From Promethearchaeota archaeon (lineage in GTDB: Archaea; Asgardarchaeota; Lokiarchaeia; Sigynarchaeales; SOKP01): 25,596 nucleotides of DNA. Under the pieces are notes generated by a model, which saw only the letters and a program-made list of their open reading frames with translations, did no database searches and was not told the origin of the DNA. Numbering within the stretch: the stretch's first letter is position 1; the number at the start of each line of letters is the position of its first letter. Of the stretch, positions 15,759 to 22,777 are shown piece after piece. The translations under genes were made by a program, and so were the position numbers. The stretch is from assembly GCA_019057775.1 (NCBI GenBank), contig JAHLWT010000228.1:1-25596 (forward strand). Direction: 5' to 3'.

Positions 15759-16274
15759 TCATAAAATTCTATTGATTACTGATTCCAAAGTTTTTTTTAG
15801 TATAGCCTTAACTTCTTCAATCTCCTTAACTCTTTTTTCCTCCGGAATGGAATGGATGTAAATAGTTGAAAGTTCAGTCAAAAAATTTTCAATGAATTGT
15901 ATTTGTTCACGGAAATTTTTATTTACTTTTACCTTTAGCAATTCCTCTCCTGCCTCAGTAAGAGAATACACCTTTTTAATGGGTCCAATTTCACTCTTAA
16001 TATGTTCAATACTTAGAAAACCATTTTTTTTTAATTTAGATAAAATCGGATATACTGTTCCTGATTGTGCTTTCCATGTACCAGCAAAATGTTTATTCAA
16101 ACTATTAATTAAATCATACCCCGAAAGTTTCTTGTTATTAAAAATACTTTCTATAATCGTAAATTCAAGAGGTGTAAGCTTATTTTTTTTTATATTATCG
16201 AATAATTCTTCTTTTATTTTAGAGCTTAATTCTTTTATATCTTCTTCAAGATCTAGAAATTTTCCTAACCACAT
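15759..16274 (-). CDS. PadR family transcriptional regulator
   Basis: Winged-helix regulator of the PadR family, 171 residues. The DNA-binding domain is at about 35-110: LTPLEFTIIESIFNNKKLSGYDLINSL, then the recognition region GTWKAQSGTVYPILSKLKKNGFL and the wing GPIKKVYSLTEAGEELL. The C-terminal helix (VNKNFREQIQFIENFLTEL onward) would form the dimer interface. The gene begins 11 bases after the 2TM membrane protein gene on the same strand, so the two form an operon. PadR regulators commonly repress their own operon and a linked membrane protein or transporter. Here the target is probably this operon, and the inducer cannot be read from the sequence. Confidence 0.9.
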   Translation of the reverse strand: MWLGKFLDLEEDIKELSSKIKEELFDNIKKNKLTPLEFTIIESIFNNKKLSGYDLINSLNKHFAGTWKAQSGTVYPILSKLKKNGFLSIEHIKSEIGPIKKVYSLTEAGEELLKVKVNKNFREQIQFIENFLTELSTIYIHSIPEEKRVKEIEEVKAILKKTLESVINRIL

Positions 16275-16285
16275 TTTTACTATAT

Positions 16286-16801
16286 CTATAAATCTTTTTT
16301 TATTTGTTTTTTCCTCATCTTTTCTAATTCTTTTTCTATAGCCCGTTCTTTCCTTGAAATGCTTTTTTTATTATTTTCTTTTATTGTACTAAAATATTGG
16401 ATGTAAATTATTATATGTAAAAGCACTAAACCACCCCAGAAAATTGTGGGAAATAGAATCCAATAAAAGCCCGGTATAGTCATGTAATTTGTTATGAATA
16501 AAAGAAGCATAACAAAAACAAATGAATCTATATGATAGATTACTCCCCTTTTAGACATTGGATATACCCCTCGTGCATATAAAATATACGTTAATATATG
16601 CAAACTAACTCCTATGAGCCATGAAAAGAAGGGGAATACAATCCAGTAAAACTCTGGTGTGAAGAGGTAATTTATAATAAACAACAAAATATTCACGAGA
16701 ATAAAAACTACTATATGGATCTTTACAGAAAATCTGTAACTAACTTTTTGGGCAGCAATTCTTCTTAAACTTTCTTCTGAAAATCCAGAAACTCCACTCA
16801 T
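16286..16801 (-). CDS. Membrane protein with two tandem 2TM domains
   Basis: A 171-residue protein with four membrane helices arranged as two similar halves. Each half has the 2TM-domain pattern. The first is VNILLFIINYLFTPEFYWIVFPFFSWLIGVSLHI (about 36-69). The second is VMLLLFITNYMTIPGFYWILFPTIFWGGLVLLHI (about 92-125). The FxxNY..P.FYWI.FP core is repeated almost exactly, so the gene arose by internal duplication. The N-terminus (EESLRRIAAQKVSYRFSVKIH) has the usual A.KRV..R lead-in, and the C-terminus is a charged helix (KERAIEKELEKMRKKQIKKD). It is the first gene of an operon with a PadR regulator. 2TM domains also occur in histidine kinases; here no other domain is present, so the function is unknown. 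Confidence 0.82.
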   Translation of the reverse strand: MSGVSGFSEESLRRIAAQKVSYRFSVKIHIVVFILVNILLFIINYLFTPEFYWIVFPFFSWLIGVSLHILTYILYARGVYPMSKRGVIYHIDSFVFVMLLLFITNYMTIPGFYWILFPTIFWGGLVLLHIIIYIQYFSTIKENNKKSISRKERAIEKELEKMRKKQIKKDL

Positions 16802-17089
16802 AATAATCTCACTTCTTTTTTGTAAATAAGGAAGATAATTTACCCTTGAATTTATTTAATCAATAATAATTTAATAATAAATGCTTATTTTATTAGAAGA
16901 ATAGTTGAAATCTTATCTTACTTAATTTTAAAATAGAAAACTGTTATCATATTATACCGATTTTAAAAATAATACTTTTTATATTCTTATTAGTAAAATC
17001 AATCAAGATGATTAAATGTATCATAAACTATATATATTAATTTTTTCCAATTAATTTTAGCTAAATATAAAATCCATATTAAAAAATCT

Positions 17090-17743
17090 ATGTCATCGTT
17101 ATCCGAATATCTTGAAAAAATCGCAGAATGGGATCATAAGGCATTCCTAAATATTTACAAAAGTAAATTTAGTAAGAAAAGTAAAAACTTTGCAATTGTG
17201 TTTAGTTTTTTCGGGTCTTTATATTTTTGGGGGCTTTTATGGTTGGTTTGGCTTTTTTATGGTTATATTACGAAAGATTATTATCTTTTAGTTCTTTTCA
17301 CTGGTGGATTCTGGCAAAGTATTATATTCCATAGCATCATAAAATATAAAATAATAAGAAGAAAGCGTCCATTTATAAAATTACAAGAAGAAGGAGTAAA
17401 AAAGCATGATGACTTTATAAGAATACCTTACCTGATGAGAGAGCCAGACAAACAATCTTTTCCATCTGGTCATGTTGCTTTTTTGCTTTTCTTTGGATTT
17501 GTATTTGCTTATTATTTTCAAGAATATTATTGGATTATTTTATCAGTATTCATTATCTTAGATATTCTCATGGCAATTAGTCGACTAATTTTGGGTGTAC
17601 ATTTTCCGATAGATGTAATATTTGGTTTTGTTTTTGGTCTTGTATATGCTCTTTTATATCTCGGTTTGACCTCTGTGTATTGGATTAAGCTGTATTACTG
17701 GTTAGGATATCTTATTTCACCAATATTGCACTTTTGGTTGTAA
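17090..17743 (+). CDS. PAP2 superfamily membrane phosphatase
   Basis: Integral membrane phosphatase of the PAP2 (type 2 phosphatidic acid phosphatase) family, 217 residues with about five membrane helices. The three active-site motifs are visible. The first is a lysine-rich stretch ending in R93-P94 (KIIRRKRPF), although the usual Lys spacing is off by one. The second is PSGH at 125-128. The third is SRLILGVHFPID at 164-175, with catalytic H171. Likely substrates are lipid phosphates such as phosphatidic acid-like compounds or polyprenyl pyrophosphate. Its N-terminal residues 1-35 are hydrophilic and probably cytosolic. ATG start at 17090, preceded by an AT-rich region shared with the divergent 2TM operon. 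An MFS gene follows 117 bases downstream. Confidence 0.88.
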   Translation: MSSLSEYLEKIAEWDHKAFLNIYKSKFSKKSKNFAIVFSFFGSLYFWGLLWLVWLFYGYITKDYYLLVLFTGGFWQSIIFHSIIKYKIIRRKRPFIKLQEEGVKKHDDFIRIPYLMREPDKQSFPSGHVAFLLFFGFVFAYYFQEYYWIILSVFIILDILMAISRLILGVHFPIDVIFGFVFGLVYALLYLGLTSVYWIKLYYWLGYLISPILHFWL

Positions 17744-17860
17744 CAAATGCAAAATTGATGTGACATATATCTAATTAGAAAATATTTTCTAATTTTCCAT
17801 ATAGTTTGTTTCTAATACTCTCCAAATCGCAAATTTTTTTTTCTATAGCTCTTTTTATTA

Positions 17861-19177
17861 ATGAATATCATGCGTTTCTCTTTGAGCAAAACTAAAAATA
17901 AACCGATTCCAGATTCACATAAATTCACATCAGATTTCAATTCAGTGATATACATTGTAGTATGGAATTCACTTGGATTTTTCTTTATAGAATTTATGAT
18001 GGCATATTTGATAAAACAGGTATGGAATGCTCCAGCCGCTCAACTTGGTTTGTTTTTTTCATTTATTACTCTTGGAGGTTTAATTAGCTCCGCTTTTGTT
18101 GGTTATTTAGCAGATCGTATTTCTAAAAAAAAACTTGTGATGATTGGGGCTATTGGTCGTGGTTCTTCTTATTTTGGGTTATATATTTCTATATTACTAC
18201 AATCTTTAACTGGATTATATATTAGTGCTTTTATTTTGGGCGTTGGAGCTTATTTTTTTTGGATTCCTTTAGATACAATTATTTCTGAAAAATCATCAAA
18301 ATACCATCGTTCTTCTGCTTTTGGAAAAAGAAGGTTTGCTTTAGGTATCGGGATAGTAATTGGAACGATAGTAGGATTCACCATTTTTGGAATTACAAAC
18401 ATTTTTTTTCCGGAAAATGAGTTTCTTTTATATGGTGTTATTCCCATATATGGTATTGCTAATTTTTATGCAGGAATTCAGTTCTCACGTAAAGTAGATG
18501 AAAGCAATGTGTTCATATATCCAGATGAATATACTCAAGATCTTTCAACTCCAACAGAAAACAATAAGGATGAGATAAAACCTCCGGTGCATTATTATTT
18601 ATTAGGAATCATTTTACTATTTTCTGGATTCTTTTTAGCTGCCTCCAATATGGGGTTCTATAGACCTTTTATACAACCCTTTGTTTTAGAGAATATTAAT
18701 AGCAATGCAGGGTTAGTTGCGTGGTTCTACTTACCAACATCTGTGATTGGTACTCTTATTGCTCCCAAGTTAGGTACAATAGCTGACAAAATAAATCCAT
18801 ATATAGTAATTATTATTGCTAGTTTTCTGGGAGGTATTGTAACATTATTAATTATAAACTCAGGAAATTTGTGGATTTTTGCGTTTTTACTTATTGTAGA
18901 TAACACAATTATGCTCACGGTCAACTTTGTGTTTATTAACTTCTTGAGTCGGATTTCCATAAAAAATAGAGGTAAAATCTTCGGTTTGGTAACTGCCCTC
19001 GACTCGATGGGTATGATTATTGGACCTATTTTAGGAGGGATAGTATGGGACACTATCAGTAAATTTGCTCCATTTTTAATCTCTATTGTAGTAGAATGGG
19101 CTTTAATTCCTTTTTTTATTATAGGAATGTATATTCTTTCTCCTCATATAGTTGAAAGTAAAGAAGATAAAAAATAG
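17861..19177 (+). CDS. MFS transporter
   Basis: Major facilitator superfamily transporter, 438 residues with about twelve membrane helices in two halves. The signature loop between helices 2 and 3 is GYLADRISKKKLVMIGAIGRG (about 81-101). The central cytoplasmic loop is hydrophilic (about 210-245, YPDEYTQDLSTPTENNKDE). The matching loop of the second half is KLGTIADKINPYIVII. Substrate specificity cannot be inferred; the multidrug or sugar branches are both possible. The start ATG at 17861 precedes MRFSLSKTKNKPIP; a second ATG four codons later is equally possible. It may be co-transcribed with the PAP2 phosphatase. The nitroreductase gene converges with it, ending 22 bases beyond its stop. 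Confidence 0.88.
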   Translation: MNIMRFSLSKTKNKPIPDSHKFTSDFNSVIYIVVWNSLGFFFIEFMMAYLIKQVWNAPAAQLGLFFSFITLGGLISSAFVGYLADRISKKKLVMIGAIGRGSSYFGLYISILLQSLTGLYISAFILGVGAYFFWIPLDTIISEKSSKYHRSSAFGKRRFALGIGIVIGTIVGFTIFGITNIFFPENEFLLYGVIPIYGIANFYAGIQFSRKVDESNVFIYPDEYTQDLSTPTENNKDEIKPPVHYYLLGIILLFSGFFLAASNMGFYRPFIQPFVLENINSNAGLVAWFYLPTSVIGTLIAPKLGTIADKINPYIVIIIASFLGGIVTLLIINSGNLWIFAFLLIVDNTIMLTVNFVFINFLSRISIKNRGKIFGLVTALDSMGMIIGPILGGIVWDTISKFAPFLISIVVEWALIPFFIIGMYILSPHIVESKEDKK

Positions 19178-19198
19178 AATTAAATTGCATTAAGATTG

Positions 19199-19738
19199 CT
19201 AATACCAATCCATGAAGGAATCTATGCTTCGTCTTTCCCTTGTTTTTTCATCTTTTTCTCTTTGAGCTTCATCAATCACACCTATAGCTAAGCATGCCAT
19301 CAGCTCAAATTTATCTAATGGAAGCTTAAACAATTCATTGACGGCTTCTTTGCTATTTAAAATTTCACCAATCCACACAGCCCCTAAATCTTTATGAGCA
19401 TGAACTGCTAATAGAATATTTTCTATAAATGCTCCAATTGCTTGTAAATCCTTTACTCGATCATAAGCTCTTTCAAGATCTAAGAAGATAACAAGATTTA
19501 CATATGCGGATTCTAATATCTCTTTATATTTTGAATTTTCTGAAAGCATTCGTTTAACTGTGGGGTGAATAACAACACATACACGCCAAGGTTGAGTATT
19601 TGTTCCTGACGGTGCCCATCGAGCACATTCCAAAATATTTAAAATGGTATCCTTATTTATCTTTTGATATATAAAATCTCTAATGCTTTTCCTTTCTTTT
19701 ATGAATTCTAAAAATTCACTATTACTTTTTATTTCCAT
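19199..19738 (-). CDS. Nitroreductase family protein
   Basis: FMN-dependent oxidoreductase of the nitroreductase family, 179 residues. The FMN-binding N-terminal motif is ERKSIRDFIYQKINKDTI at about 15-32, followed by ILECARWAPSGTNTQPWRV (about 34-52) and, in the C-terminal half, LGAVWIGEIL and ACLAIGVIDE. Length and order match the family. Possible activities are reduction of nitro compounds, flavins or quinones, or a dehydrogenase reaction, and the sequence does not tell which. It is a single gene facing the MFS gene and divergent from the sepF gene across 158 bases. The ATG start is at 19738. Confidence 0.9.
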   Translation of the reverse strand: MEIKSNSEFLEFIKERKSIRDFIYQKINKDTILNILECARWAPSGTNTQPWRVCVVIHPTVKRMLSENSKYKEILESAYVNLVIFLDLERAYDRVKDLQAIGAFIENILLAVHAHKDLGAVWIGEILNSKEAVNELFKLPLDKFELMACLAIGVIDEAQREKDEKTRERRSIDSFMDWY

Positions 19739-19896
19739 AGTTTTAATTTTGGTAAACGTTTTAATAAGTTTTACTCAGAAATTCAAATTTATTAGTTTTA
19801 TTCCCATATTATGGGAATATTACTTCAATTTATGTTTATTTCGAATCATTAATGCACTGATTATCAGACAATTTAATTTTTAAAAAAAATAATTGG

Positions 19897-20256
19897 TTGG
19901 GTTGCTATATATTGGGTAAACTTTTTGGAAGAAAAGATGATAGTGTACTTTTAGGGTCTCCTCAGAAAACGATGGGTTTTTCTAAGGAATATACATCATT
20001 ACTTCATAATTTTATCATAAAAAAATACGACTTTTCAGATCTTGCTCAAATAGAAGATATAAAGAAACAGCTACTTGGGAGAAGGATCCTTATAATAAAT
20101 GCAAAAGAGCTTCTTAAAAATGTCGATGTTTCTGAACTTAAAAGAGGTATTGAGGATATAAAGACTTTTTTAAGGAATAACGGAGGATCTATGGGTAGAT
20201 TAGGCGATCAGTATCTTATACTAACGCCAAATGCTCATATCAAGATATCAAATTAA
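19897..20256 (+). CDS. sepF: Cell division protein SepF (archaeal type)
   Basis: SepF homologue, the membrane anchor of FtsZ in many archaea. The core domain lies at about 45-119, with YDFSDLAQIEDIKKQLLGRRILIINAKELL and VSELKRGIEDIKTFLRNNGGSMGRLGDQYLILTPNAHIKI; the last stretch is the classic SepF ending. The short N-terminus MGCYILGKLFGRKDD is suited to membrane binding as an amphipathic helix. The first TTG (19897) is listed, but a second TTG at 19912 gives MGKLFGRKDD, which resembles the usual start better. No ATG is available. The kinase gene converges from downstream. It would act at the cell division site together with FtsZ, which is not encoded in this window. Confidence 0.85.
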   Translation: MGCYILGKLFGRKDDSVLLGSPQKTMGFSKEYTSLLHNFIIKKYDFSDLAQIEDIKKQLLGRRILIINAKELLKNVDVSELKRGIEDIKTFLRNNGGSMGRLGDQYLILTPNAHIKISN

Positions 20257-20279
20257 TAAACACTTAAAAATTAACAAAT

Positions 20280-21011
20280 CTATTTTGCTTCAGGGATAAT
20301 TATAATAAAATTACTACCTTGATTGTAATCATATTTATTCTTACTTTCAATCCAAATCTCTCCATTATAGAAATTTACCAATTTTTTAACCAATGTTAAA
20401 CCAAATCCCATTCCCTTTCCGCTATTTTGTTTGCTTCTTTCTGTTTTAAAAATTTCAATCTTTCTCTCATCACATATACCGATACCATTGTCAATAAATT
20501 CTAATTTAACGTAATTTGTACCATCTTTAACTACTTTTGAAATTCTAATCAAAATTTCTATTATTGGATTTGTATTATGTACCACAGCATTGACAAGCAG
20601 ATTCTCAAAAACGTCTTGTAATAAATCATTTGCTTCAACGAAAATTTCATTAAATGGGCAGTCAATTGTAATCTGGACATTTTCTTGTATTGGTAATTCC
20701 ACAAAATCGATCGAGTCCTGAAGAAGATTGTAGACATCAATATTATGAAAGTCAAGTTGATTTTTCTCAAGTTTTGATAATCGGTAAACATTAGACATTA
20801 ATTTAAAGCCTCTCGTAGCCTGTTGTTTTATAGATTCTATAAGTTCTTTAACAACACCCAATTTTTCAGGATCTTCAAAGAAGATTGAGCTTAATTCAGA
20901 TGAGGATTTTATATTTTGCAGAATTTTGGTCATATCATGAATTAATAAGCTCTCATATATATTAAGAAGCTTACTTCCATTCAGATTTTTTGAAGATCTA
21001 GCCAGAGAAAA
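20280..21011 (-). CDS. Histidine kinase, 5'-truncated (HisKA-like plus HATPase)
   Basis: C-terminal part of a sensor histidine kinase. The ATP-binding domain is complete: N-box VFENLLVNAVVHNTN, G1 box DNGIGI and G2 box GKGMGFGLTLVKKL. The phospho-acceptor region reads LLIHDMTKILQNI, with the His codon at 20937-20939. The only ATG available (20933) falls just after this histidine, so a protein started there would lack the phosphorylated residue. The frame is open for 26 more codons up to 21011, where a TGA (21012-21014) blocks further extension, and no ATG, GTG or TTG lies in those codons. No sensor domain is present. It is therefore either a decayed kinase or one starting at a non-standard codon. 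It converges with sepF. Confidence 0.75.
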   Translation of the reverse strand, partial: FSLARSSKNLNGSKLLNIYESLLIHDMTKILQNIKSSSELSSIFFEDPEKLGVVKELIESIKQQATRGFKLMSNVYRLSKLEKNQLDFHNIDVYNLLQDSIDFVELPIQENVQITIDCPFNEIFVEANDLLQDVFENLLVNAVVHNTNPIIEILIRISKVVKDGTNYVKLEFIDNGIGICDERKIEIFKTERSKQNSGKGMGFGLTLVKKLVNFYNGEIWIESKNKYDYNQGSNFIIIIPEAK

Positions 21012-21211
21012 TCACTTTTATTAACAATTTTGTCTTATGCTTGTAATGTTCAAACGAATATTTAAATAAATCGAATAATATTTGTACAAATAGGAATATT
21101 ATAGCATTAAAAATTCTATTTGATAGGTGATTTTCTTAAGCTATTTGGCGCTAGTAAAAAGAAAATAATAAATATTTTTGTTCAAAAATTAACTTATTAC
21201 CTTCCTATTTC

Positions 21212-22405
21212 TTAGTTTCCGATTTTAATTCCAATTTTTTTATCTATTCCCAGATTCCTTAATAAAATTTGAATTTCATTTACATCCGGTTCAACTACTT
21301 TAGGTAATCCCAAATCAAATCTTCTTTTTTCAATTGCAGCTTGTAGTGGAATTGCCTTAGCATGATCATATATACTTTTTACTTGATCACTTAGAAAGTC
21401 TGGGACTTTACCTAAAGTAATACTCTGGTTCTTTAAAAAAGTAAATATCTCAGTTAACTTGATATTTTGAGGACACATTTCCTCACAGGTATTACATGTT
21501 GTACAACCCCATATTACTAGTTCTTCCCCTTCCAAAATTAAGTCTTTATATCCAAAACGAACAGCTAAAATAATTGTTCTAGGATTGTATTCTCCTTTTG
21601 TAATTTTAGAGATAGGACACACTTCTGTGCATGTTCCGCATTGTAAACAAGGATATAGAGAAGGATTATGTTTGATTAAATCTAGTGCCCATTCTTTATT
21701 TGATTCTAAGTTATTCTCTGAAATAATGGTATCCCATGAAGCTTTACGATAAATATAAGGATCCGTATTTGAACGAAATCTTCGGATTATTTTATGGTAA
21801 AACCATCCGATGAGTGTAATCACAAAGAAAAAAGAATATACACCACGCATAAGGATTGAGGTATTTGCCACTATTGAATGAATAAAAATAACAGATACAC
21901 CTAATATCATTATGTTATGGAGAAACTTATTAAAACTATATTTAAATTTTATTTTAGAAGCAAATAATCTTAATTTCTCAATTAACTTATATTTTACCAA
22001 CTTATTGCTCATAAAAATGATTGCCAAAAACATTACAACAACGAAAAGCATGAATCCAATGGTTCCTGACCTTATCTGGAAAGTTGAATAAGTTCTTTCC
22101 AAGCGCACCAAAGGATAATGTAAACCTGCAATAATTAATGCAATTGCTGCCATCCGGGTGTGAAATCTAAATATCCCATCCAAACTAAAATTTTCTTCAA
22201 TCGGCTTTAGCTTTATTTGGATAATAATGTTGAAACACATCCAAATGAAGCCGAAAATTCCAAGGATGCCCCCTGATCTATGAATAACATTATTAATCAT
22301 ATCATTATTATCGAGTGGTTCTTCAAACCAATAGATTATCGAAGCAACTATCGGACTAATATAATATATAGATAAAATTAGAGTTTGTTTTAATTTTGAT
22401 TTCAT
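21212..22405 (-). CDS. Ferric-reductase-like membrane domain fused to HdrC-like 4Fe-4S domain
   Basis: Membrane-bound electron-transfer protein. Residues 1-205 contain about six membrane helices with paired histidines suited to binding heme b: H82 and H96 (FRFHTRMAAIALIIAGLHYPL) and H163 and H176 (FLHNIMILGVSVIFIHSIV). This resembles ferric-reductase-like transmembrane domains. Residues 245-345 resemble HdrC or a succinate-dehydrogenase-type iron-sulfur unit, with two 4Fe-4S motifs: C253, C256, C259 and C263 (CLQCGTCTEVCP) and C301, C304, C307 and C311 (CTTCNTCEEMCP). The combination could move electrons between the membrane quinone or heme pool and a cytosolic heterodisulfide-reductase-like partner. 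No partner gene lies nearby. The start is the ATG at 22405, and the HdrC half is cytosolic. Confidence 0.82.
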   Translation of the reverse strand: MKSKLKQTLILSIYYISPIVASIIYWFEEPLDNNDMINNVIHRSGGILGIFGFIWMCFNIIIQIKLKPIEENFSLDGIFRFHTRMAAIALIIAGLHYPLVRLERTYSTFQIRSGTIGFMLFVVVMFLAIIFMSNKLVKYKLIEKLRLFASKIKFKYSFNKFLHNIMILGVSVIFIHSIVANTSILMRGVYSFFFVITLIGWFYHKIIRRFRSNTDPYIYRKASWDTIISENNLESNKEWALDLIKHNPSLYPCLQCGTCTEVCPISKITKGEYNPRTIILAVRFGYKDLILEGEELVIWGCTTCNTCEEMCPQNIKLTEIFTFLKNQSITLGKVPDFLSDQVKSIYDHAKAIPLQAAIEKRRFDLGLPKVVEPDVNEIQILLRNLGIDKKIGIKIGN

Positions 22406-22777
22406 TTATGTTTAACCTTATAATTCTATTATCAGTATTGTTAACTTATTATGTTTATATTTTAATGAAAAGTGGAATTATACTTTAAATTTCTGATAAC
22501 ATTTTAAAAATTACATGTTTTTTGATACTAAATTGTTAAAAATATTAATTTGATCAATGGATTTTTAATGAAATGCAGTACATGGCAATAATATTTTATC
22601 TATTTGGGACATTTGTAGTAAATTCTCATTAACAAGTTATAATCACTTCATCTCAAAGTTATCTTCAATCCTCTCTTTACCTAATGATGTAGATCCTTAT
22701 CACCTAACAAAAATTAAATATAACGGTGATGAGATTTTTATATTGAAAGAATTTCTTGGATATTCTTAGAATTGCTA
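22406..22777. other. Intergenic region between the sulfatase and Fe-S membrane genes
   Basis: No intact gene. On the plus strand an unusually long stop-free frame, 22572-22769, may be a gene remnant and is listed separately. The rest is AT-rich and carries the promoter side of the Fe-S membrane gene. Confidence 0.4.
22572..22769 (+). pseudogene. Possible gene remnant, 65 open codons without a start
   Basis: Between a TGA (22569-22571) and a TAG (22767-22769) lies a 65-codon open frame with no in-frame ATG. Its end reads LPNDVDPYHLTKIKYNGDE, then IFILKEFLGYS, which has balanced protein-like composition rather than the low complexity expected of AT-rich spacer. A 65-codon open frame is unlikely, though not impossible, in sequence this AT-rich. 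I recognise no family. It may be the 3' tail of a lost gene. Confidence 0.3.

Noticed and set aside
15892..16341. A 149-codon plus-strand frame across the PadR gene.
   Set aside because: Antisense of a recognisable PadR regulator; Phe/Ser/Leu-rich composition as expected of a shadow frame.
22407..22487. A 26-codon hydrophobic frame (MFNLIILLSVLLTYY) on the plus strand.
   Set aside because: Too short and in a promoter region; hydrophobic codons are expected by chance in T-rich DNA.
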